Below are positions 7,094 through 14,833 of a stretch of DNA of 32,873 bases, piece after piece. The translations under genes were made by a program, and so were the position numbers. Each line of letters starts with the position of its first letter. The first letter of the stretch is position 1. Under the pieces are notes generated by a model, which was not told where the DNA came from, did not search any database, and saw only the letters and a list, made by a program, of their open reading frames with translations. The DNA is taken from positions 1-32,873 of the forward strand of contig NZ_JAMGBG010000062.1 of assembly GCF_023516595.1 (NCBI RefSeq). Reading direction: 5' to 3'. Origin of the DNA: Streptomyces neyagawaensis. Its GTDB lineage: Bacteria > Actinomycetota > Actinomycetes > Streptomycetales > Streptomycetaceae.

Positions 7094-8577
7094 GCTGCGG
7101 ATTCCTTTCCTCGACAGTCTTCACTGCCTTCATTGGCAATCTGTTCCATGAGCCATCCGGTCTGTTCGATATAGCGTGGAACGGCGGTTCTGATGCCCTC
7201 GCTATCCGGGTATCGGAAACTCAGGTAGACGCCGTGGCGTGAGCGCATGATCCAGAGGAACACTTCGTGGGGATGTATCCGGCGGCTGCGCAGCGCGAAC
7301 GCCCGCCATTCGCCCCACTGGTCCGCGCCCGGAGTTCTGCGTATATCCATGTACGAGACCATGAACCGTGGTTCGAGTGGCATCCCGAGTATTTCGGTGA
7401 TACGGGGAAGCGGCACGGCCGCCAGGGGCTTCGCGCGTTTCAACGCCAGGCCGGCTTCCGCCATCACTTCACGGTAGGCGTCGGTGCCGCGCACCGCGAA
7501 TCCGACCGGCGCCAGTCCGACGTACCAGCCGACCGACTGGGCCCACTGTGGATCGGTCCGGGTGTGGAAGGGTGCGATCGCACGGAACTGCTGCTGCCCC
7601 GTGTTCTCGTGCGCCACGATCGCCAGGCACGCGAGCGCCCCGGAGAAGAAGTTCCCGCCCTTTCTGACGCAGGCGTCCTGGAAGGCCTGTGCCCCCTGCG
7701 CGTCGAGGAGCCACTCGCAGCCGCCGGCCTGCGCCTGGGCCCCGACGTGTCCGTGACCCAGGCCCTGACCGGTGACGTCGCCGATGACCCCGGTACCGCT
7801 CGCCGGTGTTCCCGGCGGAGCTGGGAAGCCCGGCAACTCCCCGCCGTTCGTCGCGACGAAGTCGCGCCACCCGGCGACCGCCTCATGCTCGCTGTGCACC
7901 AGCGCCGCGCCCGCCCGCTCGCTCCCGGCGAAGTCGAGAAAGCTCCCCACCTCGGCCAGTTCCGCAGGCCTGCCCCGCAACGCTGCCGCGTACAGCTCAC
8001 GGATCTCGTGTGCGATGAGAAAGATGGAGTAGCCGTCCACGTTGGAGTGGTCGAAGCCCACATAGAGCGCGGTGGATTCGGTGTCGCTGTGTTCGACGGT
8101 GGCGAAGACGAACGACGGCCAGGTGAGCGGATCCGTCTCCTGGTCGAACAATGCCTCGATACGGTGGGAGAGTTCGTCGCCGCTCGGAAAGTCACCGACG
8201 ACGGTACGCAGCATGGCAACCGTCCCCGCCCGCAGCGTCGCCCGGCTCACCCTGCCGCCCCTGGGCCCGGCACCAGGCCCGCCGTGGGGGAGCAGTCGGC
8301 TGCGCAGCGATTCGTGCCGGTCGATCCAGCCGAGGAGTGCCCGCTCCAGCGTCCCGGCGTTCAGTTCCCCGGGCAGTTCGAAGACGGTCGCCAGCCAGGA
8401 GGGTGGGCGCGGGCCGGGGCCGGTGATGCGTGCTTCCCTGATGTGCGCCTCCTGGAGGTACGACGCCGGTCGTGGATCCGGTATCCAGGGGGTCGAGTGC
8501 GGTCCTGCGGGCGCAGGTCGCCAGACGGTGAGCAGTCCTGGTAGGACATCAAGGTCGTGCATATCGATGAATTTCAC
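7084..8577 (-). CDS. Stand-alone condensation-domain / PapA-like acyltransferase, first in a row
   Basis: About 497 residues from a GTG at 8577 (VKFIDMHDLDVLPGLLTVW). The catalytic block is FDHSNVDGYS near residue 177, with the Tyr of IRELY 14 residues after the Asp (HX3DX14Y). SFLDFAGSERA, AIAPFHTRTDPQWAQSVGWY and YLSFRYPDSEG align with the blocks of the downstream paralogues. It carries an extra loop of about 30 residues (PGTPASGTG to AQAQAGGCEW) absent from the other two. The frame is open to 8691, but alignment of the N-termini favours the GTG at 8577 or the ATG at 8562; neither has a strong ribosome-binding site. As the promoter-proximal gene it heads a three-gene operon whose members overlap or abut by a few bases. 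Confidence 0.85.
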   Translation of the reverse strand: MKFIDMHDLDVLPGLLTVWRPAPAGPHSTPWIPDPRPASYLQEAHIREARITGPGPRPPSWLATVFELPGELNAGTLERALLGWIDRHESLRSRLLPHGGPGAGPRGGRVSRATLRAGTVAMLRTVVGDFPSGDELSHRIEALFDQETDPLTWPSFVFATVEHSDTESTALYVGFDHSNVDGYSIFLIAHEIRELYAAALRGRPAELAEVGSFLDFAGSERAGAALVHSEHEAVAGWRDFVATNGGELPGFPAPPGTPASGTGVIGDVTGQGLGHGHVGAQAQAGGCEWLLDAQGAQAFQDACVRKGGNFFSGALACLAIVAHENTGQQQFRAIAPFHTRTDPQWAQSVGWYVGLAPVGFAVRGTDAYREVMAEAGLALKRAKPLAAVPLPRITEILGMPLEPRFMVSYMDIRRTPGADQWGEWRAFALRSRRIHPHEVFLWIMRSRHGVYLSFRYPDSEGIRTAVPRYIEQTGWLMEQIANEGSEDCRGKESAACS

Positions 8578-9074
8578 GTGTCTGCCTGTCGCTCGTAACG
8601 ATGTGGGGTGGCGTGAGCGTAAAGAGCAGTCGATTGTCCGGGCGGGCGCCATTGTGTGACTTCCACTGTTAACATGGCGGCAATATTTCACTGAGCCGGA
8701 ATGCGTTCAGCAGCCGGGACGGGATGTTACTCAGCAGTCAGTGCCATTTGCAAGGGGGTGATTTATGAGGTGTTCACCGGTCATTTGCGGTAGGTCCGTA
8801 AGGGGTTTCGCACTCGGGAATTCCGCTGGCTGATGCGAATGGGGAGCGATTTTTGGTCATGATGTGCGGGATACCGGAGGCGTTCGTCGGCCGATGGGTC
8901 GGGGGGCGGCTCGAATTCGGGTCGACCGCTTGGACGCCTTCATGCCGGCGAATATGGGTGGGTGTTCAGTCGCGAATGTCGGGACGCACGGAATGATGTC
9001 CGGCGTCGGGGACCTGCGGCGTCCCTGTGAACGGCCTGCGGAGCCCGGCGGGCTGACCCGGAACCGAGTGACGG
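8578..9074. promoter_or_regulatory. Divergent intergenic region between the acyltransferase operon and the SnoaL-like gene
   Basis: About 500 bp with lower GC than its surroundings, expected to hold the promoters of both divergent units. Visible elements: the palindrome TGTTAACA near 8668-8675, and a repeated TCAGCAG heptamer at 8707-8713 and 8731-8737 (24 bases apart, a spacing slightly longer than typical SARP sites). There is also a near-consensus ribosome-binding site, AAGGGGGTGA, at about 8752-8761. No -35/-10 pair could be assigned with confidence. Confidence 0.45.
8765..8833 (+). CDS. Possible 22-residue small ORF with a near-perfect ribosome-binding site
   Basis: The ATG at 8765 follows AAGGGGGTGA by 3 to 4 bases, almost the full anti-16S sequence and by far the strongest such site nearby, though somewhat close to the start. 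The product would be MRCSPVICGRSVRGFALGNS plus two residues. Its stop overlaps a new ATG (TGATG at 8831), which starts a 9-residue frame. The peptide matches no family I know; it could be a regulatory leader, a small precursor peptide, or chance. Without comparison between relatives this remains tentative. Confidence 0.25.
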   Translation: MRCSPVICGRSVRGFALGNSAG

Positions 9075-9872
9075 GTGACCCACGAAACCCTGATCGACCC
9101 GCAGCAGCTGGCCGCCCGCTACATGGATCAATGGAATGTGCCCGATGCGGCAGAGCGCCGCGCGGCCATCGAGCGACTCCGGGCCGAGGACGGCACCCAC
9201 ATCCTTCACCCACCTGCGGAGATACGGGAGACCGCCGCGGAGCTCGGCTTCGACCACACGACTCTGGAGGCACAGGGATTCGCGTTCCGGGCGCGCCCCG
9301 GGGCGATCCGTCTCAATGGCGTGGTCAGGATCGGCTGGGAGGTGGTGTCCACCACTACCGGTGACGTGGTGGGTGGTGGTTCGGACATCCTCGTACTTGA
9401 CGACAACGGCCGCATCGAGGCCGATTACATGGTCGTCCCCGGCTCCGCGGACCAGGTGCTTGAGCACCCAGGACGGTCGCCGCCGGTGCTCGGGACATCG
9501 TCGTCCGCCTCGATGCCCTGGACCTGCACTCCCAGCTGCGGGGCCGTGCTCGTCCTGCGCGGCCCGCGCAGGACGGTCGCCGACCGCCTCGAAGCGGGAG
9601 CCACGCTGATGCGCATCTGGCTCGAACTGACCGAGGCGGGATACGCCGCCCAGCCTCTGGGCGGCGAGTTCGGTCGCCCGGCGGCCGGACTCGGCCCCGA
9701 CGGGGACAACGAGGTCCTGGCGGTCATGCGAACCGGACGGGCCACGACCACGCCGCTCCACCAGGCCGCGCGCTGCCGGATCGAGGACTCCGTCCGGTGG
9801 GCCCGACAGACCCCAGCCCCGGACAGTCACCGGAGCCGCCTCCCCCAGGCGACTCCGGCACCTCATCACTGA
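9075..9872 (+). CDS. NTF2/SnoaL-like domain joined to a nitroreductase-like C-terminal segment
   Basis: 265 residues from a GTG at 9075. Residues ~8-118 (LAARYMDQWNVPDAAERRAA to GRIEADYMVV) have the helix-helix-cone-barrel pattern of NTF2/SnoaL-like proteins, which include small cyclases, isomerases and hydroxylases of secondary metabolism. After a low-complexity junction at ~125-150, the segment GAVLVLRGPRRTVADRLEAG, then ATLMRIWLELTEAGYAAQPL and MRTGRATTT...CRIEDSVRW resembles the end of nitroreductase-fold flavoenzymes. The upstream FMN-binding half of a nitroreductase is missing. The gene may therefore be an in-frame fusion of a whole SnoaL-like gene with a decayed nitroreductase. It is divergent from the acyltransferase operon and could be part of the same pathway. 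The ribosome-binding site is weak. The next 204 bases (9873-10076) hold nothing I recognise. Confidence 0.65.
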   Translation: MTHETLIDPQQLAARYMDQWNVPDAAERRAAIERLRAEDGTHILHPPAEIRETAAELGFDHTTLEAQGFAFRARPGAIRLNGVVRIGWEVVSTTTGDVVGGGSDILVLDDNGRIEADYMVVPGSADQVLEHPGRSPPVLGTSSSASMPWTCTPSCGAVLVLRGPRRTVADRLEAGATLMRIWLELTEAGYAAQPLGGEFGRPAAGLGPDGDNEVLAVMRTGRATTTPLHQAARCRIEDSVRWARQTPAPDSHRSRLPQATPAPHH

Positions 9873-10076
9873 GGCCGGCGTGGCGATGGCCTGCGAGGGC
9901 CGCGATGGCTTGTGGTCGGGTCGCCCCCGCATCCGGCCGGCGCGCGGCAGTCGTACGGCCTCGTCGACCGCCTCCGTCGGGCCCGAAAGCACCGTGCGCT
10001 TGGGCGAGTTGTGGTGGGCGATACGACGGCCGAGGCAGGCGCTTCGGCGGCCCGTGACCCCAACCGCTGATGATCT

Positions 10077-12923
10077 CTAGATGCGCTGGAGCTGGAATCG
10101 TTGGTTGGTGCTCCCCGTGGCCGACCACTGGGAGATACGGGCTCCGTCGGCGGTGGAGGCCTCCCACACGTCCAGGGCGAGGCCGCTCTGCCGGTTGACC
10201 AGACTGATCACGCCACCGCCGTGGTCGACGATCCGCCACTGCTGGCCGGCTGCGTTGCTATCCGGCTGCTGGGTGATGTCGGCGCCGCTGCTGCTACCGG
10301 CGACGTGCAGAACCAGACCACTGGGCCGAACCCGGATCTTGTAGTGATCGCCGTCGGAGGGCAGGAACTCGAACTGCTGGTTGCGACCGGCGGTGATCTG
10401 CCACTGGATCAGGGCCGCACCGGCGGAGGCACCATTGATGTCGGCAGCCTTGCCGCTGTGCTGGGCCACCAGCCGATACGCCACGCCGGCCTCCACCGGC
10501 CCCGACCTGAGGGCGGACGCGCGGTAGGTCTTGCCGGCCTGGCCGGTGAACTCGATGAGGTCGGCCTCGAGCCGCTTCGGCTGGACCGGCTCGCCGCTCG
10601 AATCGTCCCGCAGCGTGAAGTCGCCCGCGAAGATCCGGCTGCGCACCCGGACGGCACCGGTTCGGTCGGGGGTGACAACGAACTCGATCCGGCCGCTGCT
10701 CCACTCGGCGCCGACGGTGTACCCGCCGCGCCCCCGCAGTCCGCTCACGCGCCCGGTGGGCCAGGCGGCCGGCAGCGCGGGCAGCACGTGCAGTTCGCCG
10801 TTGTGGCTGTGCAACAGCATCTCCGCGATGCCCGAGGTGGCACCGAAGTTGCCGTCGATCTGGAACGGTGGGTGCAGGTCGAACATGTTGGGCGCGAGCC
10901 GGTCCGTGCGCACCAGGTCCCGGATCAGCTTGTGGGCCCGGGCACCGTCCTCCAGACGCGCCCAGAAGTTGATCTTCCACGCGAGCGACCATCCCGTCCC
11001 GTCGTCACCGCGCAGTTCCAGCGTCCGCCGCGCGGCCTCGTGCAACTGGGGTGTCCCGCGCTTGGTGATCTGGTTGCTCGGATGCAGACCGTAGAGGTGG
11101 GAGACGTGCCGGTGATTCCGCTCGGTCTCCACCCAGTCGGCCAGCCACTCCTGGACATTGCCCCTGGAACCGACCCGTGTCGGGGCCAGCCGGTCCCGGG
11201 CCGCCAGTGCCTGAGCGCGGAAGCCGGCGTCCACACCTAGGGTTTCACCTGCGCGGGCGACGCTGTGGAAAAGGTCGCGCAGGATCTGGTTGTCCATGGT
11301 GGGCCCCGCGCAGACGGTGGCGTTCGTATGGTGAGCGAGCTCCGGAGAGTTCGACGGGTTGGTGACCAGGTGTCCGAGCGTCGGGTGGGCGACCAGGGTG
11401 TCGAGGAAGAACTGGGCGGCGCCCTTCAGGGCCGGGTAGTTCGAGCGGAGGAAGTCGATGTCACCGGTGAACAGGTAGTGGTCCCAGATCAGGGTGGCCA
11501 GCCATGCGCCGCCGGTCTGCCACATCCCCCACCGCGCTTCGTCGACGACCGAGGCACCCCGCCACGCGTCGGTGTTGTGATGCGTCACCCAGCCGCCGGC
11601 GCCGTACTGCGCCTGGGCCACCCGGGCGCCGGTCACGGTCAGGTCGTCGACCATGTCGAAGACCGGGAGGAAGCATTCGGCCAGGTTCGTCGTGTCGGCG
11701 GGCCAGTAGTTCATCGGCAGGTTGGCGTTGACGGTGAACTTCGAGTCCCAGGACGGGGCCATCTGGTCGTTCCAGATGCCCTGCAGGTTCGCCGGCTGGG
11801 TACCCGGCCGCGAGGACGAGATGAGCAGATACCGGCCGAACTGGAACAACAAAGCGGAGAACTGCGGGTCGTTCACTTGCGCGTGCTGTGCGATCCGTAC
11901 GTCGGTCGGCTGGTCGGCCGCTGCCGTACGGCCCAGATCGATCGACACCCGGTCGAACAGCGCCTGATAGTCGGCGAGATGCCGACCGCGTAGTTGGTCG
12001 ATGCCGACGTTGCGGGCAGCGTTGAGGTGGCTTCGCGCGATCCCTTGGTAGTCGCCGTCGACCCTCCGGAAGTCGACGTAGCTGGAGCCGATCGACACCA
12101 GCACCGTCACGCTGGTGGCACCGGAGACCCGCAGCGTGCCGCCCGAGCTGCTGACCGTGCCGCCCGTCACGGCGGCGTGGGCCAGGGCGAGGAACCTGAC
12201 CCGCCCGGCGATGCCCTCCATGGTGCCGGAGGTGCCGTCGAGGGCGATCGTGGCCCCGTCCGGGCTGGACAGCGTGGTCCGTTGGGGGCTGTCGAACGTG
12301 GCGCTGAAGGTGATGGAGTTGGCCCGGTCGGCCGTCAGCCGGACCACGATCACCTGGTCGCGTGCGCTGGCGAACACCTCACGCTGGTACCGCACGCCGT
12401 TCAGCACGTAGGTCGTGTTGGCCGTGGCCGTGGTGAGGTCGAGGGTCCGGTTGTACTGCGACGCACCATTGGCGCTGCCGAAGGAGAGCCGAAGGTCTCC
12501 CACCGGCTGGTAGGCCAGCTGACCGGCCGGGCTGCCCAGCATCGTCTGATTGATCAGGTCCTGCGCCGGCCCCCACTGATCCGCGAAGACCCGCCGCCGG
12601 ATCTCTGCGATGTTGGCCGCGCCGCGAGTGTTGGCGGAGTCGTACGGACCGCCGGCCCAGACGGTGTCCTCGTTGAGCTGCAGCCGTTCGGTGTCGACAT
12701 TGCCGAACACCATCGCGCCGAGGCGTCCGTTGCCGATCGGCAGTGCCCGCAGCCAGTCCGTGCCGGCCGGCTTGTCGTACCACAGGGCGAGATCGTCGGC
12801 GGCCAGCACCTCCGGCGGCGCGACCGAGCCGCTCCTGGCGACGGCCGTCCACCCACCGGGCACGATCCCTGCTCCAGCCGCCGCCCCGGCGGCGAGAAAC
12901 CGTCTGCGTGTCACTTCGGACAT
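10077..12923 (-). CDS. Secreted GH95 alpha-L-fucosidase with C-terminal RICIN (CBM13) domain
   Basis: 948 residues. The N-terminus TRRRFLAAGAAAGAG is a twin-arginine signal. The GH95 body runs from LALWYDKPAGTDWLRALPIG to about residue 770, with hallmark blocks LPIGNGRLGAMVFG, NLQGIWNDQMAPSWDSKF, NANLPMNYWPADTTNLAEC, NPSNSPE and HPPFQIDGNFGATSGIAEML. By comparison with the characterised bifidobacterial GH95 enzyme, these contain the Asn pair, the Glu and the Asp of the inverting active site. GH95 enzymes chiefly release terminal alpha-1,2-linked L-fucose, and some act on L-galactose. Residues ~813-948 form a ricin-type trefoil with repeats such as HSGKAADINGASAG, RNQQFEF, SGLALDVWEAS and NQRFQLQ that should hold the enzyme on its polysaccharide. 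AGGGAG lies 8 bases before the ATG. Confidence 0.93.
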   Translation of the reverse strand: MSEVTRRRFLAAGAAAGAGIVPGGWTAVARSGSVAPPEVLAADDLALWYDKPAGTDWLRALPIGNGRLGAMVFGNVDTERLQLNEDTVWAGGPYDSANTRGAANIAEIRRRVFADQWGPAQDLINQTMLGSPAGQLAYQPVGDLRLSFGSANGASQYNRTLDLTTATANTTYVLNGVRYQREVFASARDQVIVVRLTADRANSITFSATFDSPQRTTLSSPDGATIALDGTSGTMEGIAGRVRFLALAHAAVTGGTVSSSGGTLRVSGATSVTVLVSIGSSYVDFRRVDGDYQGIARSHLNAARNVGIDQLRGRHLADYQALFDRVSIDLGRTAAADQPTDVRIAQHAQVNDPQFSALLFQFGRYLLISSSRPGTQPANLQGIWNDQMAPSWDSKFTVNANLPMNYWPADTTNLAECFLPVFDMVDDLTVTGARVAQAQYGAGGWVTHHNTDAWRGASVVDEARWGMWQTGGAWLATLIWDHYLFTGDIDFLRSNYPALKGAAQFFLDTLVAHPTLGHLVTNPSNSPELAHHTNATVCAGPTMDNQILRDLFHSVARAGETLGVDAGFRAQALAARDRLAPTRVGSRGNVQEWLADWVETERNHRHVSHLYGLHPSNQITKRGTPQLHEAARRTLELRGDDGTGWSLAWKINFWARLEDGARAHKLIRDLVRTDRLAPNMFDLHPPFQIDGNFGATSGIAEMLLHSHNGELHVLPALPAAWPTGRVSGLRGRGGYTVGAEWSSGRIEFVVTPDRTGAVRVRSRIFAGDFTLRDDSSGEPVQPKRLEADLIEFTGQAGKTYRASALRSGPVEAGVAYRLVAQHSGKAADINGASAGAALIQWQITAGRNQQFEFLPSDGDHYKIRVRPSGLVLHVAGSSSGADITQQPDSNAAGQQWRIVDHGGGVISLVNRQSGLALDVWEASTADGARISQWSATGSTNQRFQLQRI

Positions 12924-12952
12924 GTCGTTCTCCCTTCACGGACTGGAGCAGG

Positions 12953-13129
12953 TCACTGACCGTCGAGGCAGAAGCCGGATCGAGCGCTCCGCGCGAAGTC
13001 GTCGGTGCTGGCGGCATCCTGATGACTCAGCCCGGCGTCCATCGGCGCGCCGAACTCGTCGACGTCCGCGCTGTGCGGGATCTTGACGTTGGCCGTCTGC
13101 CGGCAGCCGACCGAACCGGCGCGGAGCTT
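12953..13129 (-). other. Coding-like shard without a start, upstream of the fucosidase gene
   Basis: In the frame that ends at a TGA at 12953 the minus strand reads KLRAGSVGCRQTANVKIPHS and then ADVDEFGAPMDAGL, followed by a TDDFARSARSGFCLDGQ tail. Third codon positions are almost all G or C, as in real genes here, yet no ATG, GTG or ribosome-binding site precedes it in frame and a stop lies a short way upstream. It looks like the 3' end of a deleted gene that once preceded the fucosidase. I do not recognise the family. Confidence 0.3.
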
Positions 13130-13484
13130 GCCCTCTCCGCGCCGGCCCCCTCCCAGAACGCTCGCGCAGCGAGCATGTCAGCGTCATGCCACTGCCGTGA
13201 CGTCTGGAAAGCCCTGCTCCCCGGCTTCGCCCGGCATTCCGCAGATTGCTTTTGGCTTCTGCTTTCACAGGCCATGAATGAGGAACGCTACGCGTCGCTC
13301 GACCTTCAGAAGATTGACAGATTGCCATGGTCCATTCAAGAGGGAAACGTCAGTGATTGAAGACCGCACCTCATAACCTTTTTTGGCAGCGAATTCAGAA
13401 TGACGGACGCATGTGAATCGCGGCAGTTTTCGTTATCGGCGGCCGGCTTGAACGGTCGCAGTGCCATAGTGCGAAACGCGGCTC
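13130..13484. other. Intergenic region upstream of the fucosidase
   Basis: No gene recognised. The stretch is less GC-rich than its surroundings, particularly 13240-13420, and probably contains the fucosidase promoter and the end of the sigma-factor transcript. I could not identify a convincing promoter, operator or terminator. Confidence 0.4.
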
Positions 13485-14405
13485 TCAGACGAGTTGGCCG
13501 AGTAGCCCAGCCCCGACGCCGGCGGCCGGCTCGGCTCCCGCGACGACGGCGTTCTCGGTCGCCCCGTCGAGCACAGGTCTCTCGAGCACCGTGGCGGACC
13601 GCGCCGACGGGGCGGGGAGCAGCGCCAGGGCGACGATCAGCCGCTCAAGGGGCACCAGTTCGTCGGCGGCACGGCCGCAGTCCGCACAGGATCGGGTGTG
13701 CCGGGTGATGCGCTTGCGCCACAGCGCGCTCGGTACGCCGTCCCAGCCACCCAGCGCGGCGGTCAGCTGCGGGCACCGCGGGCCGGCTTCCAGCGCCGCG
13801 ACGAGTGACCGGCTCAGCTCCAGCTGGTTGCGCATCCGCTGGACGCGCACACCCGCGTGGGCCACGCTCGTTCCCAGCGCCGCCGCGAGCTCCGGCCTCG
13901 TGAGCCGGCCCGCGGTCTCCAGCAACCACAGCGACAGCAGCGCCCGGGCGTCCGGGTCGAGCCATCGACTGGCGCGTACGGTCTTTCGGCGATGAGCGGA
14001 CAGCTCGACGTGGATCAGGGCGAGGTTCTCGGTGTCGGCGTCCGGCGGGTCGGTCATCTCGTCGAGGGGGGCCGTCCGTTCGGCGTCCGCATGCCGCCGG
14101 TGCAGATGGGTGCTGATCTGTCGCGTCGCGATCGTGGTCAGCCAGGGCCGGAAGCACTCCGGGGTGCGCAACGTGCGCAGCTCGGGAAGTGCCCTCAGCA
14201 TCGTCTCCTGCACCACGTCGTCGACGTCCGCGAGCTCACCCAGTGCCCTGCGCACGATCGTGTACACCAGGGGCAGGTACGTCGCGGCCAGGTCGTCGAG
14301 CGCTCGTGGATCGCCGGCCTGTGCGGCGACGACCAGGCTCGTCTCGTCGGCTCGACCGGCTCGACCGGCTCGACCGGCTCGACCGGCTCGACCGGCTCGC
14401 ATCAT
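13485..14405 (-). CDS. ECF-like sigma factor with C-terminal Cys/His extension
   Basis: About 306 residues from an ATG at 14405. The region-2 core is SLVVAAQAGDPRALDDLAAT, then YLPLVYTIVRR, DVDDVVQETMLRALPELRTL and FRPWLTTIATRQI (the -10 recognition helix); a divergent region 4 spans LLETAGRLTRPELAAALG to VQRMRNQLE. It continues with WRKRITRHTRSCADCGRAAD, a zinc-finger-like HxxxCxxC block of the kind seen in sigma factors that carry their own control domain. Known relatives in Streptomyces continue into a membrane helix and a carbohydrate-binding domain; this one ends soon after, so it may be shortened. Five 9-bp repeats encode RAG units immediately after the start. A longer start at 14525 would overlap the upstream SDR stop as ATGA, so the start is uncertain. 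The downstream fucosidase is a plausible target. Confidence 0.82.
   Translation of the reverse strand: MMRAGRAGRAGRAGRAGRADETSLVVAAQAGDPRALDDLAATYLPLVYTIVRRALGELADVDDVVQETMLRALPELRTLRTPECFRPWLTTIATRQISTHLHRRHADAERTAPLDEMTDPPDADTENLALIHVELSAHRRKTVRASRWLDPDARALLSLWLLETAGRLTRPELAAALGTSVAHAGVRVQRMRNQLELSRSLVAALEAGPRCPQLTAALGGWDGVPSALWRKRITRHTRSCADCGRAADELVPLERLIVALALLPAPSARSATVLERPVLDGATENAVVAGAEPAAGVGAGLLGQLV
14351..14395. repeat. 9-bp microsatellite, five perfect copies, in the sigma-factor gene
   Basis: The unit CTCGACCGG (CCGGTCGAG on the coding strand) occurs five times in perfect tandem, with partial copies on both sides. It encodes repeating Arg-Ala-Gly directly after the start codon. Because the unit is a multiple of three, slippage would change N-terminal length without breaking the frame. 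Confidence 0.95.
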
Positions 14406-14521
14406 GAGGCCGTAGACGCCGCCTCGGGCAGGGCCGCCGCAGGTGCCGCGCGCGTCGCCACCCTCGGGTTCGCTCGGACGATCGGCTCGGGCGCGTCCGG
14501 CTGGTAACGCTGGGCGGGCCG

Positions 14522-14833
14522 TCATCGCCCCGGCCGTCCGCCGTCGACGGGAACAACGATGCCGTTGACACGGGCCGACGCCGGTGAGGCGAGCGACGCC
14601 GTCGTCCCGGTGACATCGTTGGCGCGGCTCCGGCGACCGGCCGGGCTCCGGCCGGGGATCGCCCGGTCGCGCCGGGGGTCCGCGCGTAACGCCTCGGTGT
14701 TGCCGGTGGCGATGCGGCTCCGTGCGATGGTGCCGACGCCGCGCCCGCCCCGTTCCTTCGCCTGGGCCGACGCCTCGGCGACCCGTGTCTCGATCTCGTG
14801 GGTGTTGGCCCCGCGGTAGACAACCGCGTTCAT
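14522..14833 (-). pseudogene. Internally deleted short-chain dehydrogenase (KduD / sugar-acid dehydrogenase type)
   Basis: A 103-codon frame with a strong ribosome-binding site (AGGGAGGA) and an ATG that overlaps the dehydratase stop as ATGA. The second half reads RIATGNTEALRADPRRDRAI, then IPGRSPAGRRSRANDVTGTT and YVNGIVVPVDGG-like VNGIVVPVDGGRPGR. This is the C-terminal part of SDR enzymes related to 2-deoxy-D-gluconate 3-dehydrogenase and 2-keto-3-deoxy-L-fuconate dehydrogenase. The N-terminal part keeps only short pieces such as AKERGGRG; the TGxxxGxG cofactor loop and the catalytic YxxxK are gone. A normal family member has about 250 residues, so the product cannot be an active dehydrogenase. 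Translation signals on both sides are intact, suggesting an internal deletion in what was a dehydratase-dehydrogenase operon. Confidence 0.75.

Noticed and set aside
8707..8737. Two TCAGCAG heptamers as a SARP-type site
   Set aside because: Only two copies, 24-base spacing instead of the usual 11 or 22, no SARP gene in the window and no aligned -10 box.
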